Shown: positions 60,701 through 64,000 of the stretch, piece by piece
Numbering within the stretch: position 1 is the first letter of the stretch
How the letters are laid out: each line of letters begins with the position of its first letter
Assembly (NCBI GenBank): GCA_030435675.1
Contig: CM059625.1
Location: 6,510,001 to 6,574,000 of the forward strand
DNA: 64,000 nucleotides
Direction of reading: 5' to 3'
DNA from: Steinernema hermaphroditum
Taxonomy: Eukaryota; Nematoda; Chromadorea; Rhabditida; Steinernematidae
Translations under genes and position numbers: made by a program
The notes under the pieces: generated by a model
Told to the model about the DNA's origin: nothing
Databases searched by the model: none
What the model saw: only the letters and a program-made list of their open reading frames with translations

Positions 60701-62796
60701 GGAAAACGCTCTGGAAAGCCTCAGCAGCAGCAACGCGCTGATTTTGTCTGGTCACTCCTCCAATGATCAAATCCTCAGGCCACTTCATGATCTTCTTTCC
60801 AAATCCTTTGCAGCCACCGGTCATAATCTCTCCGTAGTTCGGGTATTTCGGCATTTCGTCTTGAGTCAGGAACTCTCCCCAGCGTTCTGGATAAGTTCGC
60901 ATCCAGCGAAGCATGCTGTTTCCATAGATTTGACACTCAGCTTCAATCGGATCGACAACCTTCTTTCCATGAGTGGAACTGCCGTTGTGTTTCAATGACG
61001 CCTCATAGTCATTGTCGTCTTCATATGAGTAGTAATCCTCGTCTTTTGTCGGCTTCTTAGACGCAGAGGTCTTGTTCTGACCACTCAAAGACAACGCAGC
61101 TTGTCGCTTCTTGCGACGGCCCAAAAGATCGACAATGAAAGATCCCTCGTCCGAATCTGTTTTTCCATCATCCTTAGGATGTTCTGCATCCAGGTGGATT
61201 TGTTCCGACGACGGACGAGCCATGTTCCAGGCACGGAAGCGGCGATAAGTTGCACATTTGTCGAATCCGTTCGGAGCTGTGCGAGGACACTCAGGATCCA
61301 GGGGATCAATGCAGGGTCTGTCGAGATATGCAGAGCCAATTCCCGCCTAAATCAAGTAACATATTAATTCATGTTCCTGCGTATTTGCTATCCTACTCGA
61401 TCGAAAAAATCGCCAATCGTTCCTAAGTCAAAGAGAACTCCAACTTCTTTGATAACTTCAGTGGGGTTAAGATTTTTCCACGTGATGTTTCCCTTCGGAA
61501 GAGAGCTAATCAATCCGGAAATATCAGATCTGAAACGAGAATAAACTGATGTGTTCAAAAGATGATCGTTACCCGAGATTGAGCGCGGGATACGGTCCCA
61601 AGGGTTTCGAACCCTCCCAGAAGCAATCGATAGGTGTGATCCAAATGCAAGGAATGATCTTATCGAGCAACGTGGACATGATTCCCGCCAGCGGTCCCTC
61701 TCCGAATTTAGGACTCGGTGGTTTGAAACAAATATCTGATAAGGTCCAGTTTCTAAACATTATGACTAGAATCGGGCACCAGAGATAAGTGTTACTTACT
61801 CTCCATGCATTTCGACTTTGTACTGAGCGATCTCTTTCATTATATCGACATGCTTCAGCAGACCTTCGGTGCTGAGGATATTTTGACCTTTTTGTTCTGG
61901 AGTCTGGATGACCACTTGAAAGCCACCGCCAAGACCATTTTCTCGCGGCAATTCAGGTCCGCCACGCTTCGTTATCCGATGAAATTCTTCTTCCGCGCGA
62001 GTCGAGTCAAAGAAAGGAGCTTCACGTTTGCCTCTCGATCCAGACTGCGCTTCGCTTGTAACCCGTGAAAGATAGTGCAGCTCTTCATCGAGTCTACCAC
62101 CCTCTAAATGGGCCATTACATCGAGAATCGTTTCCTAAGGCACACTTACGAGATACCCATAGTTTTACAATATCCGTTTCAATGACGGCGTCTTTGAGAC
62201 CAATGGAACAGACAAAGAAAGCCAAAAGTCCGAGAATTACTGCCTTCCAGGGATGTCTTTGAATGATGCTTCCCAATTTGAACAAAAGCGACTGGAACAA
62301 AGTTCGGGAGTAGAGTGCTATTCTATTTCCCTTAGCTATGCCCTGAAAATGTCAACTGTCATATCAATGAGATCACGGAATTCTTACCCTGTTGATCTGC
62401 TGAAGCGACATATCTGCATCGCACCACGTCGGATGATGGGAGAAGTCTTCTCTCCATTTTGCCGAATACTCCGCGGAATCGGACTTCCCAACCAGAAAGC
62501 GATCGACGCCCTAAAATACGTAAAACGTTAATAGATCACTTTGATATTACTGAAAATATTGTTAACCTTATAATAAAACCTAGCGCACTATGTTTTGTCT
62601 TTACTTTTAGCTTCCTGAGGAATGTGTACTCCTGTTCGCAAATGTTGACCGAATCATCGTCGAGTTCCTCGTCGGAACACGAAGATGGGGTTTGCCACTT
62701 GGGAGACAATAGCTGCACACCCGAGTCTGTCCGCCCGTGATGTAGGTTGTTCCGTCGAATGAACGTTGGCAAATCAGCTGTTACGGACTGAGCCAT
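57750..62796 (-). CDS. ptc: Patched receptor (PTC, RND superfamily)
   Basis: Sixteen exons, high to low: 62796-62605, 62510-62388, 62342-62150, 62103-61800, 61752-61573, 61529-61397, 61346-60534, 60483-60373, 60324-60157, 60112-59732, 59683-59489, 59443-59209, 59163-58931, 58884-58732, 58685-57878 and 57829-57750; all phases agree and give about 1433 aa, the size of PTCH1. Matches along the whole length: WCDADMSLQQINRGIAKGN, SLLFKLGSIIQRHPWKAVI, PCIWITPIDCFWEGSK, LDRPCIDPLDPECP, the sterol-sensing domain with GLGVDD (about residue 747), and AVGIGVEFTAHVVLAFL in TM10 (about 1270), so the transport-linked acidic residues are kept. It is a true Patched rather than a PTR protein. Whether it is ptc-1 or ptc-3 is not settled. 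A sterol-transport role is known for the family. Confidence 0.95.
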
Positions 62797-63315
62797 TTTG
62801 AGGTTAACGAGTGCGAGATCGCGCTCGGAACATGCGGATAACGCTGAACGATCCGTAGCTTATCAAAATCGCGTTGAAAAAAATGAGGTTCAGCTGACCG
62901 CAATGACACACACCACAGACGCGCACAACGCAATAAGTGATGACGCATAGATTCGAAAATATTTTTGCCCCTTAAGGAGACCGACAGCGACAAACGCCGT
63001 TGTTGTTCTTCAAGATCGCAAACAGAGTGCGAGCGTTAAGTGAACGCCTGTGGCCCGCGACTTTTGACGAAAACAGTGAATGAAAGCGAGAAGAGAGTCA
63101 GATCGTCGTTGTTAATTATCGGACGATCTCATGGAAAAAAGATGCCCACTACATCTCATTCACCTCTTCTAGATAATGATCTTGAAAAAAGCGACCGCAA
63201 ATTTCTCACAGCGACAAAAGAAAGGGAAAGAAAGAGCGAACGAACGGTATTCGACAGGTCGTCAAATCGTATCCATGTGATACGTTAAACAATTGAATGA
63301 AAAGAAACGACATAC
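62797..63315. other. Between the two candidate Patched first exons
   Basis: Probable promoter and 5' leader for the MAQSV form. No other gene seen. Confidence 0.4.
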
Positions 63316-63384
63316 CCTCAGGAATCTGTTGCGTGGATGATGGTCGGTTTCTGGGACGTCGTTGGATGGTGCAACCTTTGTCAT
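63316..63384 (-). CDS. ptc: Candidate alternative first exon of Patched
   Basis: ATG at 63384 opens 23 codons (MTKVAPSNDVPETDHHPRNR then FLR) ending at a good donor (AGG then GTATGT) in phase 0, the phase required by Patched exon 2 at 62510. A TTTTCAG acceptor lies about 35 bases upstream of the ATG and could take a spliced leader. Both alternative exons end in a short FLR-containing stretch. Vertebrate PTCH1 also uses alternative first exons. It could instead be an unrelated exon. Confidence 0.45.
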
Positions 63385-64000
63385 GCTGCCCTTCCCTTTC
63401 GAGTATGAGGCGGGAAAACCTGAAAACATTCCATGTGTTAAAACGATATTATTACTCGAAAATGTTTTTTTGGGAAAGGTCAACGCAACATCTGCATATG
63501 CAATCCACGAAACACGATGTGGGCAAACGCGCATCTTTCACGCTGAAATCCGCTCAACATCGCACCAAAAACTAGTTGTCCATCCTGTGACTCTCATTCA
63601 CAGTCAACTATCCACTCTCTCTCTGCATGTCACGCTTAAGGCAAGCTCATTTCAAATATATCCCTGTGCCTGGGGAAAAAAGGTCTCACTACCATGATCA
63701 AATGTTTTTTTTTCGCAAGTCTATTTAACGAGTTGATCGCATATTCTTCATCTTAAGAAATGTTGCAGAAATGAAAGAAAAGATCAAGTGCCTTGAAGCT
63801 GTTGACGCAAGGAGAATCAACATATTAAATGTTTTATTGTTAAAAGATTGAAGCCGTAAAGGAAACCCACTTCCACTCAACCTGGAAGGTCATCATCGGA
63901 AAGTAAGACGTACTGTGAATAGCACTGCAGTGGATAGAGAAGAATAAAGTGCGTGAGCGAAAAGTGACACAGTGAAGCGAGCGCGTTGCTTAACCCGTTA
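63385..64000. other. Right end of window
   Basis: A 111-codon plus-strand frame at 63362-63697 is antisense to the candidate exon and has no features. Nothing else recognised. Confidence 0.4.

Noticed and set aside
1..64000. tRNA, rRNA or other structured RNA genes
   Set aside because: I looked for tRNA-like A/B box and cloverleaf patterns by eye and found none I could support; a covariance-model scan would be needed to exclude them.

Overview
The window looks like nuclear DNA of a parasitic nematode, most likely a clade V (strongylid, hookworm-like) worm. The evidence is the content: a QUA-1-type hedgehog-related gene (a nematode-only family), a cuticle collagen with nematode N-terminal architecture, genes split by many 40-60 bp introns with TTTCAG-type acceptors, acceptor-like sites a few bases before several start codons (as expected for spliced-leader trans-splicing), and mariner-type DNA elements. 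The species is an inference. All exon models were assembled by eye from GT/AG sites. The chosen splice phases agree across every junction of the larger genes, but no transcript data were available.

Layout. 0.6-10.5 kb holds housekeeping genes: an FRA10AC1-like spliceosome protein (+), a short hypothetical ORF (-), a SAC3/GANP-domain protein (+), and a 12-exon MPPED-type metallophosphoesterase (-) with a long Ser-rich N-terminal extension and a replaced metal-ligand residue. 10.5-14.7 kb shows no convincing gene. 14.7-17.7 kb is a multi-C2H2 zinc-finger gene (-).

18-38 kb is an accessory region. Small secreted-peptide genes (Tyr-Gly-rich, two-cysteine, and Trp/Gly-rich precursors) alternate with repeats: two of the window's three mariner-type TIR elements, one internally deleted Tc1/mariner element, a foldback element, retroposon-like fragments, and a broken partial copy of the Patched gene found at the other end of the window. 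A compact SET1/MLL-type SET-domain gene (21.8-22.5 kb) and a small SUMO-like protein gene (32 kb) lie among them. 38.4-39.3 kb is a FLYWCH-type zinc-finger gene (-). 39.3-43.8 kb is nearly empty.

43.8-62.8 kb is dense. On the + strand come a complete QUA-1 orthologue with an intact Hint (autoprocessing) domain, a cuticle collagen, a catalytically dead M1-aminopeptidase-like secreted protein, and a secreted protein with a DUF5648-like region and four sushi domains. Convergent with these, on the - strand, is a full-length Patched receptor (16 exons, about 1433 aa) with a possible alternative first exon.

How the genes may work together: QUA-1 and Patched belong to the nematode hedgehog-related/Patched set, which in C. 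elegans acts in cuticle, moulting and sterol-linked trafficking, and a cuticle collagen sits beside them. Any joint function or co-regulation is inference from position only. The 18-37 kb peptides are best read as candidate antimicrobial or neuropeptide-like effectors.
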